Shown here piece after piece: positions 35,659-48,029 of a stretch of 64,000 bases of DNA. Under the pieces are notes generated by a model. It did not search any database, was not told where the DNA came from, and saw only the letters and a list, made by a program, of their open reading frames with translations. Both the position numbers and the translations under genes were made by a program. Origin of the DNA: Golubevia sp. BC0850 (Eukaryota; Basidiomycota; Exobasidiomycetes; Golubeviales; Golubeviaceae); NCBI GenBank assembly GCA_012976225.1, contig JAAVVG010000009.1, positions 186,001-250,000 on the forward strand, in the 5' to 3' direction. The stretch's first letter is position 1; every line of letters begins with the position of its first letter.

Positions 35659-38600
35659 CTATTTTCTGAAACTGTTCTTAGAAGCACTTCTACCCTGACC
35701 AACGTTTCTCCTCTTAGTTCTACCCATCCTAGCTTCTTCTCCCAGTCCTTCAACACCACTTCCCTGTTCTTTACCTGCACCTCTTGACATTCCATGAGCG
35801 AAAGTATCTTTAGATTTCCCACCTCTGCCTCTATCTTTTCCGCCTCTTCCACCTCTCGAACCATCCCTACCTTCATGAGACGACGAAGGAGCAGACGACT
35901 CGGTTCCAGGAACCCAAGACATAGATTTCCCGAATCCATCGTCTTCACCTCTACCAGAAGAAGATCTTGATCCTCCTCTGCCTCTGCCACCCCTGGAGGG
36001 TCCTCTGCCGCCCCTCCCGCCCCTAACTCTCTCTTCGAAAGTTCGCTTCTTTCCACTGAACCTTGAGTTGTCATCGTCGGAACCGAATCCATCTGCAATA
36101 TCAGCGTCTTCGTCGTCGTTAATGAGTCTTGGACCTGATCCTCCGACTCGTCGATAGGATGCGTTCTCCGTCGATGGACCTGATCGAAATCTAGGGTTGT
36201 ATTGAGCGAGATCTGGAGAAAGAAAGGGGAAAAGAAAGCACCGAATCAGAAACCCGCCTGGACAAGATCGACTTCGAAGTTCCCAACTAAGTTTGAAAAC
36301 TCACCTCCTTCGTCACTCGAATCCCCACTATCTCCTCCCATCTCTTCATCTTCTTCATCCGCCTCCTCCTCTTCTTGATCAGGATCCAAACTTTCTCTAT
36401 CACTTTCATCCATTTCTTGTTCCACAGCAGTAAGTTTCCTAGGACCATCTCTAACTTCTTTCCTCAGTTGATTCTCATCTCTAACAGGTTTCTGAATAGT
36501 AGTACTTGGATTAAGCATAGCGAATTCTCTACTTTCAGGATCCACTTCATATTCAGGATTAGTGAAAAGTTCACTAAATCTAGAATCAGTGAGAAGATTA
36601 GGAGCAGGAGCGTTCGTTTTGAGAGGTTTAGAACCAGGTTCAGTATCAGTTTCCAAACCAATTGCAGCTCTTCCAGAAACCTCTTCTTTCTCTTCATCAT
36701 CTCCACCAGCACCAACAATTTCTTTCCTCTTTCTTTTCTTCTCTTCTTTGATTGCTTCTTTCCTAACTTTTTCTGCCAACTCTCTGTTGACTCTGACGTT
36801 TCGATCCAAATCATCAACTTCTTCCACTGTTTTCTTCTTGCTGGCATTCTTGGAAGTTCGGATTCTACTTTCAGCTTTCTTATCAATCTTGGATTGAATC
36901 GCTTTTTCTCTTGCGTCTGAATAGGCTGTTGGATTGTTAACCAATCTAGCTTTCGAGTAAAGTGAAAGTGACATGAAATAACCATGCATGTAAGGTCTGA
37001 GAAGTGAAGTTCCGAGTAGATGAGAGAGTGAAAGTCTGTGGGGAAAAAGAGTAGAAGAAGGAAGAAAGAGGAAGATAGAAGAAGATGGAAAGGAGAAGAT
37101 TTCGAAGAGTCAGTAAGATGCAAAGTTAGAGAAACGAGACAAACAAAAGCCTTGGCAAAAGCGGCACGGCTGGTTCTCGAATCCGTTCTACTAACCTTTC
37201 AAGTTCTTCCTTATCAACGAACTTAAAGTCTTCATAAACACCCTTCCTCTCATTATTTCCAACTCCACCATCTTCCATCTCATCGATCTCGGTAGTGACG
37301 TTATCCAAAAAGCTACACCATTTCGGAGCTGGACCTAGAGTAGGAACATACCAAGCGCCCATTTGAGTTCCCTCAACCGCAGCGACTATCAATCCAGTTC
37401 CAGGTAAGTGATGAACATGATTGATATCACTACTTTCACTTCCATTAGGAGTAGAAATGCTAGCTAAATTCTTTCCATCGTTTTTATTCCAGATCTTAAT
37501 GACTTTGGAATCAGAAGAAAGGATATGATCTTTTGCACCTGAAGTACCATTACTTGAAGAATGAGTTGAAGAGATAGTTTTCGAAAGAGTATCACCAGGC
37601 CAAGATAAAGAATGTATGGCTTGACTGAAACCTTGATCTTTTGTTAAATAAGGTTTTCTCATTCTTAAATCGTAAAGTAAAATATGTCCAGTACTTGTAC
37701 CCGCAGCTAGATTTAAACCATCTTCAGCACTACTTAAGGCTGTAACACTTAATCCTGCCTTTGCAGTTTCTAAAGCTACTGACTCTCTATTCTCACCGGG
37801 TAAAGACAAAGCAGGTAAACCACGTTTAGAAGCTATTAAAGCAGAGTCTAAAATCTCTTGAGTCAAAATTGATAATTTCCCAACTCGATTTCTAATTCTT
37901 GGATCCCATAATTCGACAGTTCCAGCACCTTCAGTACCAAAAGACAATAAACCATGAGCTGGATTTATATCTATTGAATTACATCCAGTGACTCCTTCAT
38001 CTTCTCCAGAAGGTCCGATTCCTAAATTGAAAGGGGATAGAAATTGCCCTAGATCTAAATTTAAACGATAGATTTCTCTAGATGAAGATCCTATTAAACC
38101 TGTTGCTCTTGGGAAATCATAATCTATACATCTGCCGAATTTTGGAATTCTAACTCTTGTATGGGTACCTCCTTGAGCGTGGAATTCTACTGTTCGATCG
38201 GATTGGAGATGAAGAGATTTGGTCCAATCGTCCGAGAGCATCTGAAATTTTAGCGGACGATGGAATTGAATAAAAGAGTTAGCTGTAATCCAAATAGTTT
38301 CCAACTTTGTTTCCATTCAAGAACTGGAAGGAGTGATAGCGCCTCGACTTCCAACAACAAAAGAGAGAAAAGAAGAGAGCCGACTCAGATCTATATTAAA
38401 ATTCTCATCTTGGTTTGACGTCACTAAGGACAAGACAAACTGAGATAATGTAGATAAGTTGTGTTTTTGATTTGATCATCATAGTAAGAACCTTCTTCAG
38501 GCAGTTTTCTGTCCAGTTCCATCCCATTGCTTCCTTCTGCATCTCTTGCCTCTTCTCTCTTTTCTACTCCCCCCTCACTCCCTCTCACTCACCTTAAAAT

Positions 38601-38961
38601 CGACATTTTCAGCATCAGTATGTCTCTCGAATTTTAAACTCAATTGATCATTTTCCCAAACTCTAATTTGAGGTTTATAAGTTCCAGTAGCGACAATGTT
38701 TAAACCATCTCTTGTTGAAGTGATTTTATTACTCGCTTCTGGGAATTCAAAATCTTGAATTAATTCAATTTTACTCAATTGTTCATCTACAGCTAATGCT
38801 GATCTACGTTTCTTACGTTTATTCGATGAACCTGATCTTCTGAGTAAATCTGGAAGTGATGTTGAATTGGCTGAACCTGAATGATTGGTAGTTGAAGTTG
38901 AAGATGAAGAGGATCCACCAGAAACTACGTAAACTCTACATGGCTCACTTGATACAGCCAT
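35659..38961 (-). CDS. ENP2: ribosome biogenesis protein ENP2/NOL10
   Basis: Nucleolar WD40 protein of the small-subunit processome, needed for early 18S pre-rRNA processing. Four exons (38593-38961, 37196-38241, 36305-37035, 35659-36212); phases close, 899 residues, versus about 700 in yeast and human. N-terminal blades: ELIQDFEFPEASNKITSTRD, then IVATGTYKPQIRVWE. Propeller: RIPKFGRCIDYDF, CNSIDINPAHGLLSFGTEG, VELWDPR, GTSTGHILLYDLRM, SDSKVIKIWNKNDGK. C-terminal signature: LLGTSLLRPYMHGYFMSL, then NPEYEVDPESREFAMLNPS. The extra length is a Ser/Thr-rich insert near residue 20, acidic runs, and a C-terminal RGG-like Gly/Arg tail (GRGGRGPSRGGRGRGG) typical of nucleolar RNA-binding proteins. The 351-nt first intron is open in its 3' part. 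Shares a 133-bp promoter with a mitochondrial ribosomal protein gene. Confidence 0.93.
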
Positions 38962-39094
38962 CCTTGAAAAGGAGAAGGAGCAGAGAAGGAGCAAAGAGGA
39001 GGAGGAGGAGGATGAAAGGAGGATGCGATGATGGGTTGGGAAGAAAGAAAAAAAAGTCTACATTGCTCTCTCTCTCCACCAAATCGATTCCAAG
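38962..39094. promoter_or_regulatory. bidirectional promoter, ENP2 / mitochondrial uL11
   Basis: 133 bp between start codons. The plus-strand view is G/A-rich (GAGGAGGAGGAGGATGA), then CT-rich before 39095. Joins two ribosome-related genes. Confidence 0.5.
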
Positions 39095-39859
39095 ATGTCG
39101 AAAGCAGCTTCAACATCAAAAGTGTTAGTCAAACTTTTAGTTCCAGCTGGTAAAGCTTCAGCTCAACCTCCAGTTGGTCCAGCTTTAGGTGCAAAAGGTG
39201 TCAAAGCAATGGACTTCGCAAAGGAATTCAATGCAAGAACCGCTCATTTAGATCCAGGTCTACCAACTCCATGTGAAGTCACTATCAATCCTGATAGGAC
39301 CTTCTCTTTCGTTACTAAATGTCAGTTACGCTTGGAACAAGAGATGTCGAGGGAGGAGTGGCCAATGAACAGGTTGCTGACTCTCTCTCTCTCTCTCTCT
39401 CTCTGCTCGGATGGATGACGACCTCTAGCTCCTCCAACTTCCTACCTTCTGAAACGAGCTGCAAATATAACCTCTGGTTCTGGAAGGGCGGGGACGGAAT
39501 ACTCTGGTTCAGTGACTGTCAAACATCTTTGGGAAATCGCTAGGATAAAAATGGCCGATACTGGAGCTACTGCTGGGTCAGAGGAAGCTGTGAGTGTGCG
39601 AGTAGTAGATTGGAATAGTAGGATGAACGTTAGGAAGTTGTCAAAGCTGAGCAAGATCCCAAACACTTGAAAGAGAGAAGGGAAGGGAAGGATGTTGAAG
39701 GTTCTACATCTGGCCCCCTCCTTCCTCCCTCAACTCTTACTGATTCTGAAGCTGACCGAATCTTCTCTATCTACGTCTTCTCTTACCTTGGCGATTTCCC
39801 AGATGTGCCGAACTATTGCAGGTTCAGCCAAGTCGATGGGGATCAGAGTAATCAGGTAG
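39095..39859 (+). CDS. MRPL19: mitochondrial large-subunit ribosomal protein uL11m
   Basis: Ribosomal protein L11 of the GTPase-associated centre, closest in pattern to yeast mitochondrial Mrpl19. Exons 39095-39320, 39429-39589, one from 39634, and a last one ending at 39859. Motifs: [59 protein letters not shown] (across a splice), [20 protein letters not shown], and the C-terminal [20 protein letters not shown]. The first two introns and phases are clear. The junction between the third and last exons is not: the third exon ([15 protein letters not shown]) has only weak donors in the right phase, and the last exon may begin near 39757 or 39803. A 24-nt CT run lies in the first intron. Confidence 0.85.
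39381..39404. repeat. CT microsatellite in an intron of uL11m
   Basis: Twelve uninterrupted CT units serving as, or close to, the pyrimidine tract of the first intron. Confidence 0.9.
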
Positions 39860-40049
39860 CACCTCGCATTCTTATCTTGCTATCCTTTCTCTTTGTATTT
39901 TATTTTCCATTGCATTCATAAAAATCACTCTTTTAACTGTTTCTACCCTGTTCGATCTCGAGGTTGGTACGAGAGAGGACTCTTCTCGATAATCTTCATT
40001 CACTTCTTATCATCCTTCCTCTCCTCTCACCCCCCTTTCTTCTGAAACA

Positions 40050-41590
40050 ATGTCAGACGATGCGTTAGCTCAAGCCATGTTAAATCCAACTTCTCTAGGA
40101 GATGGTTTCGGACCAGAAGCTCGATCAAAAGGAGAAGCTGATGAATTAAACGATTTAGTTCTTCAAGAACCAACTACAGATGATGAATTAGGCTCAGACC
40201 TGGACGACGACGACGATGACGACGAAGGCGTGTCTTCAAAACCTAAACTATCATCAAGAAATCGAGTAAAACCTTCTTATACATCAGCCTCGAGAAGAAT
40301 TGCAACCTCAAATGCAAGAACTGGACCAAAAGGAGTTTTAAGAGATAGACATGAAAGTGATCAAGCTGCTTTAAAAGCTCAACGAGAAGCTTTGATTAGA
40401 AACAAGAAATTGGATTTCAGTACTTTGACAATTGAAGACGAAGAGAAATTGAAAAGGAAAGAGGAAAGAGAGGAGATGAGAAGGAGAGGTGAGATTGATA
40501 GTGATGATCAAGAGGAAGATGAGGAGAGGAATCAGACTCAGACAACTACTTCTACCAAAGAGGAAGATTTAGAAATCCAAAACCTCAGAAGAAAGAGGTT
40601 GGAAGAATTGAAAATGAGGGAGAGAGAGATGAGGATGACATCTCAGGGATTACAACAACAGAGAAGAAGAGGCTTGATGTCTGGTGCTGTTAGTAGTGGT
40701 AGATGGTTTGGTCATTTAAGGGAAGTCGATGAAAAAGGTTTCGTTAAGGCTGTGGAGGAAGATGGAGAGGGGACTTGGGTTGTGGTTCATATTTATGGAA
40801 AGGTGAGTGAGAGAGGTGGTGAAACGATGGGTGATTTGGGTAGGAGAGATACATGTTGAGAGATCTTGAAATTTTTTAGTGAATCGGGAAAGGAGTATAG
40901 ATAAAGTGGAATGGATGGGATTTCTCTGAGGTCTCATTTTGAGAGGAGGGAGTGGCTCAAGCCCTTTCTACCCCTCGAACAACACATTGACCCCACTTCC
41001 CTCCCATCTCTCCCTTCTTTTTCATCATCGAACACAAGTCTGTACCAGCTTGTATACGTCTAACATCTTCACTTTCATCTTTAGCACGATTACATCCCAG
41101 AACCAAATTCTTACAAGTCAAAGCTTCTTCAATCGGTTTTGGATCCTCTACTTCTAATTTACCTACTACTTCTACTTCCCTTTCGACCACTGAAGTAGAT
41201 GAAGATGATGAAGAAGAAACCCAACTGGATGATGAAGATTACGAAGGATTGGGGGAACAAGAAAGATTCAACCAAGATGAAGCAAACGACGTTTTACCTA
41301 CGATTTTGATTTATAAAAAAGGTCAATTGGAAGCTAATTTGGTTAGACCTGATCTATTGGAAGAGGAATGGAGAGGAGGTGATGAGAGAGGTGTGAGGGA
41401 AATTTTGATAAAGTGAGTTCATTGGTTTGAAAAAGTGTTGTAGTTTATTCAGTCTTGGGAGGGCGATGGATTGACCGTTCGCTATGCCCTTCGTTCCTCT
41501 CACAGATATGGAGTACTCTCAACAAACTCATTTACTAATGATGATTTTTCTTATGCTTGGAATGATCAAGCTAGAGGTGAAGATGAATAA
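40050..41590 (+). CDS. phosducin-like protein (thioredoxin-fold cochaperone)
   Basis: Phosducin-like proteins assist the CCT chaperonin and G-protein beta-gamma assembly. Exons 40050-40802, 41039-41412 and 41506-41590, phases close, 403 residues. N-terminal part is acidic (a run of nine Asp/Glu near residue 52) then helical and charged. The thioredoxin-like domain starts with GHLREVDEKGFVKAVEEDGE, followed by TWVVVHIYGKSVPACIRLTS (across the splice), SLARLHPRTKFLQVKAS, DVLPTILIYKKGQLEANLVR and, at the end, IKYGVLS. An insertion of about 45 residues, Ser/Thr then Asp/Glu-rich, separates the TKFLQV strand from the LPTILIYKKG strand, where relatives have a short loop. Of the PhLP classes it most resembles the PhLP1/phosducin type (LREVD...FVKAVE), but I cannot place it firmly. 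Confidence 0.88.
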
Positions 41591-42200
41591 AAACCCTCTT
41601 CAGATGTGTCAAGATCTCCTTCAATTTGCTTTATGACAACCCCCAATTCTTCTCTTGAACTCGCTATCCATTCTTAAATAATTCTCCATTCTTATCAGAT
41701 CAATTCTCAAAGAACAAAGTCATTCCCTGCCACAATAACTTCCATTCATAAGGTTACAAATCATTTCTGACGAAATTGTAAATAAGACGACTTCAGAGGA
41801 AGACTTGAAAAGATTGCAGCCCTTCTCCTTGTTCCTTTTTTTATGTTGGCTCGTAGCTTTCTTTATGTATCTTAATCACCATGTATCAGAATCATTGACG
41901 AACAGCTTTCTTGGCGAATTAATGAGTTTCCTTTCTCGAGTGGACTTGGAGTTGGGTTGAATGACTTTCCTCCAACTTCGCGGTCGACTTTTCCAACACC
42001 TGATGATTCTTTTGATGTCAAACTTAGGCTTCGATTGAAGGGGAAAGGCGAATTTCACTGAGTAGAAAAGGAGAAGGAGGGGTGGATTGCCAAAGCCTTT
42101 GCCCAACAAACCTTCTTGCCAACCCATCCACTCGATTCATAAGTCAACGTTTCCCACAACCGTAGAGGCGTAGACAGAACAGGTTTGGCTTTGAATATAG
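41591..42200. other. intergenic region, no gene seen
   Basis: About 610 bp holding the phosducin 3' flank and the CWC22 promoter. Short minus frames at 41876-42328 have no support. Confidence 0.55.
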
Positions 42201-45200
42201 ATGGATACATCAACTTCCAAAAGAAAGAGGTAAGTCAATCGATCAAAGCAGGCAAGAGCTTCCATCCTGGATCCCAGCCAAACAGCAGAGCATCCCCATC
42301 CTATCATCCATTTCCCAGCCCAGCTCAATCCTTTTTCTAATCTCTCCGGCGCATTCTTAACTATATCTCACAGATCTCAATCCAGGTCTGTCAGTCGAAG
42401 TAGGAGTAGAAGCAGAAGCAGAAGTCCAATTCGCAGCCCAAGTCCTCAAAGAGATGGAGATGGAGATGAAGATTCTCCAATCCCTTCCACTTCCAAACCT
42501 AGAAAAGATTCACCTCCAAGACGTTCAGATGACAATGCGACCAAAGAGTTGATTCCAATCTCAAGTTCAACTGTACCAAATGGTAAGAGGAACGGAGTTC
42601 CCCCTCCACCAGAGAGAACAGAAGAATCAGGTGCAAAGCTCAGAGCAGAGCTCAACAAGTTAGCTCCAACCAGAGCTGGTGGAGCTTACATTCCACCAGC
42701 TAGGTTGAGAGCTTTAATGGCTGAAGCAGCTGCTACTGATCCTGGAAGTTTGGAATATCAGAGAATGAGTTGGGATGCTTTGAAGAAGAGTTTGACTGGT
42801 TTAATTAATAAGGTCGCTTTGGAGAACATCAAACACATCGTTCCGGAATTGTTTGGAGGAGCTAATCTGATCAGAGGTCGAGGTCTCTTGTGAGTAATCA
42901 GAAGGGATGGCAGAGAGGAGGCAGAGGAGCAGGTGGAAGGAGGAAGCTTCGAGGAGACAATCTACAAACGCTCAAGCTGTCTTCTCGAGCTACGGATCAT
43001 CAGTTTTAAGAGGGCTAGACTTTTGCTTTCTATATGGCCTCAAAGGCGGGATCTCAAAAGAGAGCCCAGTGATTCTGACTTCCACTCTCCCTTCCTCTCC
43101 CTACAGCTGTCGATCAATCATGAGAGCGCAGTCCCTCTCCCTTTCCTACACCCCAGTTCTAGCATCTTTAACAGCAATTATCAACACCAAACTTCCCATG
43201 GTAGGAGAACTTCTAGTAATCCGTCTAATCTCACAATTCCGTCGATCCTTTCGTAGAAACGACAAGACAGTCTGTCATTCCACTTCTTTATTTCTAGCCC
43301 ATCTAGTCAACCAGAGAGTAGTGACAGAAGTATTGGCTCTTGAGATCTTAGTTCTCCTACTCGAGAAACCTTCTGACGATTCAATTGAAATCGCAGTTGG
43401 ATTCATGAGAGAAGTTGGAGCTTTCTTAAGTGAAGAATCTCCAAAAGCTACGAATTCTATTTTCGATAGGTTTAGAGCTGTGTTGTATGAGGGAAGCATT
43501 ACCAAGAGAGTTCAGTACATGATTGAAGTTCTGACTACTGTTAGAAGAGATAAGTTCAAGGACAATCCTAGAATTCCTGAAGAGTTGGATTTGGTGGAGG
43601 AAGATGATCAGATTACACATAAGATTGGGTTGGATGATGAATTGAATGTTCAGGAAGGATTGAGTGAGTGCTTCCTGATTGAAGTTTAGGTCAAGACAAA
43701 CTCGAGCTCGAGACCGGGGCTCTGACTTATTTCCTTTTTCCTTTCCCTAAAAAAACAGACATCTTCAAAGCGGATCCTTCTTATCTGGATAACGAAGACT
43801 CATATCGTCAGATTAAGAGAGAGATTCTTGGAGAGAATTCAGATACAGAATCTGGCTCTGGTTCGGAATCTGGCTCTGATGCTGATTCTGAATCTTCAGA
43901 CGACGAAGACGATGAAGCTAAAGAGCAGGAGAGGCTGGACATTCAAGATCGAACGGAAACCAACATGGTCAATCTCAGGAGAACTATTTACCTTACTATC
44001 ATGAGTGCTGCGGTGTTTGAGGAAGCTGTTCACAAGCTGCTCAAGTTGGATATTCCGGAAGGGAAGGAGGTGAGTTCGAATTGGAAGTGAGAAGAATCAG
44101 TACGAGCGTATGCTGACCTCTTTCACCCAAAACATGCTTTCCCTTTTCTTTACAGATCGAGCTCTGCAACATGGTCATCGAATGTTGTTCTCAAGAGAGG
44201 ACTTACGCAAAGTTCTATGGTCACATCGGAGAGAGACTCTGCAAATTACGTAGAATGTGGTCAGGCTGTTTCGAGGAATGCTTCAAGAATTATTACGATA
44301 CAATCCACAGGTACGAAACCAATCGACTCAGGAATATCGCCAGATTCTTCGGAACTTTACTTGGAACCGATTCGATCTCTTGGGCTTCTTTCGAGATGAT
44401 TCACATGAATGAAGATGATACGACTTCCTCTTCTCGTATCTTCGTCAAGATTTTATTCCAAGAAATCAATGAACTACTAGGAATGAAGGAACTAAAGAGT
44501 CGATTCGAAGAAGAGAGTATGCAAGAGAGTTACAAGAACATTTTCCCAATGGACAATCCAAAGAACACTAGATTCTCTATCAATTACTTCACTAGTATTC
44601 AACTGGGAGCTCTTACGGAAGGAATGAGAGAACATCTAAAGAATGCTCCGAAATTATTGTTGGAACAACAAAGATTAAAAGCTTTGGAAAGAGCAAATCA
44701 AGCCGGATCTTCAGATTCAAGTTCTTCTGATTCTTCTAGCGATTCTGATTCATCTTCAGTTTTATCTAGTAGTTCTGATGATGACTCTAGTAGTTCAGGT
44801 GGATCTCGTCATAGGGACAGGTCTAGAAGCAGAACCCCTCCACGAAACCGTCGTCGTCGCTCTTCTACTTACTCAAGATCGAGGTCTCCTGCACCTGCTT
44901 CCAGACGCAAGAGATACAGTCCCACCCCAAGCCCTTCCAGGTCACCAGTTGGAAGGAGACGTCGCTCCCCAAGCGATTCTAGGTCCAGGTCGCCTCCCAG
45001 AAGAAGACGTCGTTCTCCGAGCGATTCTAGGTCGCCTCCACCTCGTAGAAGGCGTTCTCTTAGCTACGACTCAAGATCGCCGCCTCCAAAGAGACGCAGG
45101 TCCTTGACTCCTTCTCCTCCAAGAAGGTCGAATAGAGGTGACAGAACGAGGGATTGGAGTCCTCCGCCACCCCCAAAGAGAGCCGATGGAAGGGATGCGC

Positions 45201-45217
45201 CTCCTCATAGGAGGTGA
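42201..45217 (+). CDS. CWC22: pre-mRNA-splicing factor CWC22
   Basis: Spliceosome protein of the catalytic complexes; in animals it also loads eIF4A3 for exon-junction complexes. Five exons (42201-42229, 42374-42889, 43107-43663, 43759-44069, 44156-45217), phases closing, 824 residues. Short basic RS-like start (RSRSRSRSRSP). MIF4G domain from about residue 115: RAGGAYIPPARLRALM, EYQRMSWDALKKSLTGLINK, GRGLFCRSIMRAQSLSLSYT, then LLVIRLISQFRRSFRRND. Acidic linker TESGSGSESGSDADSESSDD. MA3 domain: NLRRTIYLTIMSAAVFEEA, LCNMVIECCSQERTYAKFYG, GERLCKLRRMW. The end is a long RS domain with repeated RRRRSPSDSRSPP units. Position of the domains and all hallmark blocks match CWC22. The first coding exon is only 29 nt. 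Confidence 0.95.
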
Positions 45218-45551
45218 ATTGAATTGGATTGAAGGAAAGTCTTGAAGTGGCCTCTTGCTGTAAAGATTATGACGTGTGGTCGCAAGAGGAGGTGATGAAG
45301 GAGGAGGAAGGGGAGAGGAAAGAGAGGGACGATTTCTGGGTCGGCTCTTTACTAGTGTGGCTTCTCACATTCTTCGAATGTATGTAAAACACTAGAACTG
45401 ATTTCATCAATCATCAAAATTTCAATTGCATCTGCTTTGGTCTTCGGAAAATTCTGGACCAAACGCGTCTTACGTAAGCTTTTTCTTCTCAGCTTCCAAA
45501 AAAAAGTTGGAACTTGTTCTGAAGAATTAACACACCACACAACTCGCGACT
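45218..45551. other. intergenic region, no gene seen
   Basis: CWC22 3' flank and promoter of the FKBP gene, about 330 bp. Confidence 0.55.
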
Positions 45552-47275
45552 ATGTCTGGACAACCAATCGGTATCTTTGGAATCAAGTGAGTATATAACT
45601 GGTCATGTTCAGGAAGGGATAGGAAGAAAGAGAGGAAAGGACATGAGAAGAAAGTTTCAAAGCTGGTTGGATGGATCCAACTTCTTCCATCCACCACGTT
45701 GGCCCTCTCTCTCCAGAGTGTCTGCCATCATCTACAGTCTCAACTCAAATTCATTGTATTCACTCTCTACAGACTTGAACCTGGGAAGATTCATCGTCTT
45801 GGTCTACTCCACGACCTTCACCTCACCTCTCTTTCCTATGATGATTCTCTCCCACTCGACGCTGCCAACTCCCGCTCTTCTCTCCGTCTACACTGCGTAC
45901 CAGTCAAGGGTGCAGTTGAACTAAAAGAAGATGGGGAAGAAGATGAGGAAGAAGAGGATGAGGAAGAGGAGGATGAAGATGTAGAGGAGCAAACCTACAC
46001 TTTAGCTTCTCTTTCAACCAAAGGATCTCTCCACTCTGCTCTCTCTGTCGAACTAGCCAGAGATGAGGAAATCGGTCTTTCAATCACCGGTAGTCACCCA
46101 GTAGACGTCGTAGGAAACTACATCTTCTCCGAATCAGATGATCAAGAGGGACAATCTGAATTGGATTCAGACGAGTACGATCTCTCACCAGACAGTGACG
46201 AGTACGACTCAGAGGACATGGGAGGAGCCCAAGAAGCCTACATGAAGATGCTCAAAGAAGGTGGAGAGATCGACTCTGACGATGAAGATGAAGATGAGGA
46301 GCGTTTCCAGGAATTGGCCGATTCAGAATCTTCAAAACCAACCAAAGCCAACAAGAAACAACTCGTAGCTGCCAAAGCTGCTGCCGATGCTGCCAATGGA
46401 AAGAAACGTCCTCGTGACGATCAAGAAGAGGCTGGAGACGTCTCAATGGCTTCTAGCAATGGTGCTGGAGCAACTGACGCTGAACTCTTAGCTGCCGGTG
46501 TTCAACCTGCTGAACTAGAAGGTCTATCCAGAAACCAAAAGAAGAGACTCAACAAGAAGCTGAAGACTGTTGGAGGTGAAGCTACTGAAGCCGACGTTTC
46601 AACTGAGAAGCCAGCCAAGAAGGAGGTCAAGAAGGTTGAGGTCGAGAAGAAGGAACCAAAGAAGGAGGCTCCAAAGGAAGCCAAGAAGGTAAGTTCCTTT
46701 TATGCTTTTCAATTTTTGTCCTAGCAGGATCCTGATTTCAACTTGCTCTCTTCCTTTTACCTCGGTATCAGAGCTCCAAGATCACCTTACCTTCTGGAAC
46801 TATCATCGAGGACAAGAAGCTGGCTCCAAATGCTTCTTCCACTCGTGCTGCCAAAGCTGGAGACCGCATCGGAATGCGTTACGTAGGAAAGCTCCTCAAG
46901 AACGGAAAGGAATTCGACTCCAACACCAAGGGAAAGCCATTCTCTTTCAAGCTAGGAAGAGGAGAGGTCATCAAGGTGAGTCGAGGATTCACCTTCACTG
47001 TCATCAGTTGGATCTTTTACTGATTTTCTTGACTTTGGATTTTTCCGCTTTCTCAGGGTTGGGACGAAGGAGTCAAAGGAATGAGAGTCGGAGATGAGAG
47101 ACGCCTAACTCTTCCACCGAACGTAGCTTACGGAAGCCAAAAGATTCCAGGTATCCCACCTAACTCCACTTTGGTCTTTGTAAGTTTGCGATCACTTGGT
47201 ATCATTTTTTAGTAACACTAACCTCCGAACGTTTCCTTCCATTTGCAGGACATCAAATTGGTTGAGATCAAGTAA
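45552..47275 (+). CDS. nucleolar FKBP-type peptidyl-prolyl isomerase (Fpr3/Fpr4 type)
   Basis: Histone-chaperone and proline isomerase of the nucleus and nucleolus. Five exons (45552-45586, 45773-46688, 46772-46975, 47057-47179, 47249-47275), phases closing, 434 residues. N-terminal nucleoplasmin-like domain: [37 protein letters not shown], with a 30-residue Asp/Glu run. Then [18 protein letters not shown], further acidic tracts, [16 protein letters not shown] and a Lys-rich [17 protein letters not shown] spacer. FKBP domain in the last ~110 residues: [82 protein letters not shown]506-pocket residues (Y, F, D, W, Y, I) are present. Fpr3 and Fpr4 cannot be told apart because the split is specific to yeasts. 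Confidence 0.93.
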
Positions 47276-48029
47276 ACTCTCACTATAGATCTTTAGACGG
47301 AAACACAGTATAGTCTTGTCCCTCTTCATGTCTGCTTTCAATTTTCAATTTACACATCAAAAGGCTGTTTTTGCCCTATCTTCCTGCTGCAATGCTACAT
47401 TTTAATTCTGTGAAGTAAGATGGCGGCTCTTCAGAAAGGCCTCTGTAGGGGACGAGGGCTCGAAGAGGAGATGAGCTCCTCCCGGTCCAAATGCAGATCA
47501 AATCACACTCCAAATCCCTTCTAGATCACCCGGGTCTTGCAATTCCGAGGTGACCAGGGAAAAGAAAGTTCTTTCAATCCATGCATAGAGTTCGAATCAG
47601 AAAACGCGACTCTACTTTCCGCATCGATCTCGCAGTTAGACGGAATTCGCATTGAAGCCAGGAGTCGAAAGGGATGGACGGGATAGACGGAACTCAAAGA
47701 GTCCAATCTCTTCACAAAGTCCCGCAGTCTCCTGTCTTGGCCATTTATATTCAAGGGAGATTGTGTTTGATCTGGATTAAGGGGATTAGAAAGTGGTGCG
47801 GAAACGGGTTTTTTGCGCGGATCAGCGAAACCTAACAGCCCCTTTACCCCTTGGAAACAAATCGAACAGCCCGCGTTGATCACTCACCATCAGTTACTTT
47901 TCTCTTGGTGAAATACAACGGTATAAAAGCTCATCGATTCTCTCTCGTCCTCAAGAATCCTCCAAGCAGCCTCCTTTCCCTCTTCAACCTCTACTTCTTC
48001 CCTTCGAACCTTCCTGGCCTTTTGTCATC
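47276..48029. other. intergenic region, no gene seen
   Basis: About 750 bp. Contains FKBP 3' flank, some GC-richer patches (for example 47440-47500) and the CT-rich leader of the next gene from about 47940. No tRNA cloverleaf could be folded by eye. Confidence 0.5.

Noticed and set aside
45699-46724. FKBP reading frame starting upstream of the second exon at a non-ATG codon
   Set aside because: The real start is the short exon at 45552, which supplies the conserved PIGIFGIK start in phase.
47580-47600. GTTCGAATC-like T-loop sequence, possible tRNA
   Set aside because: No matching acceptor, D-arm or anticodon stem could be formed around it. Similar words at 3433 and 15980 lie inside protein genes.
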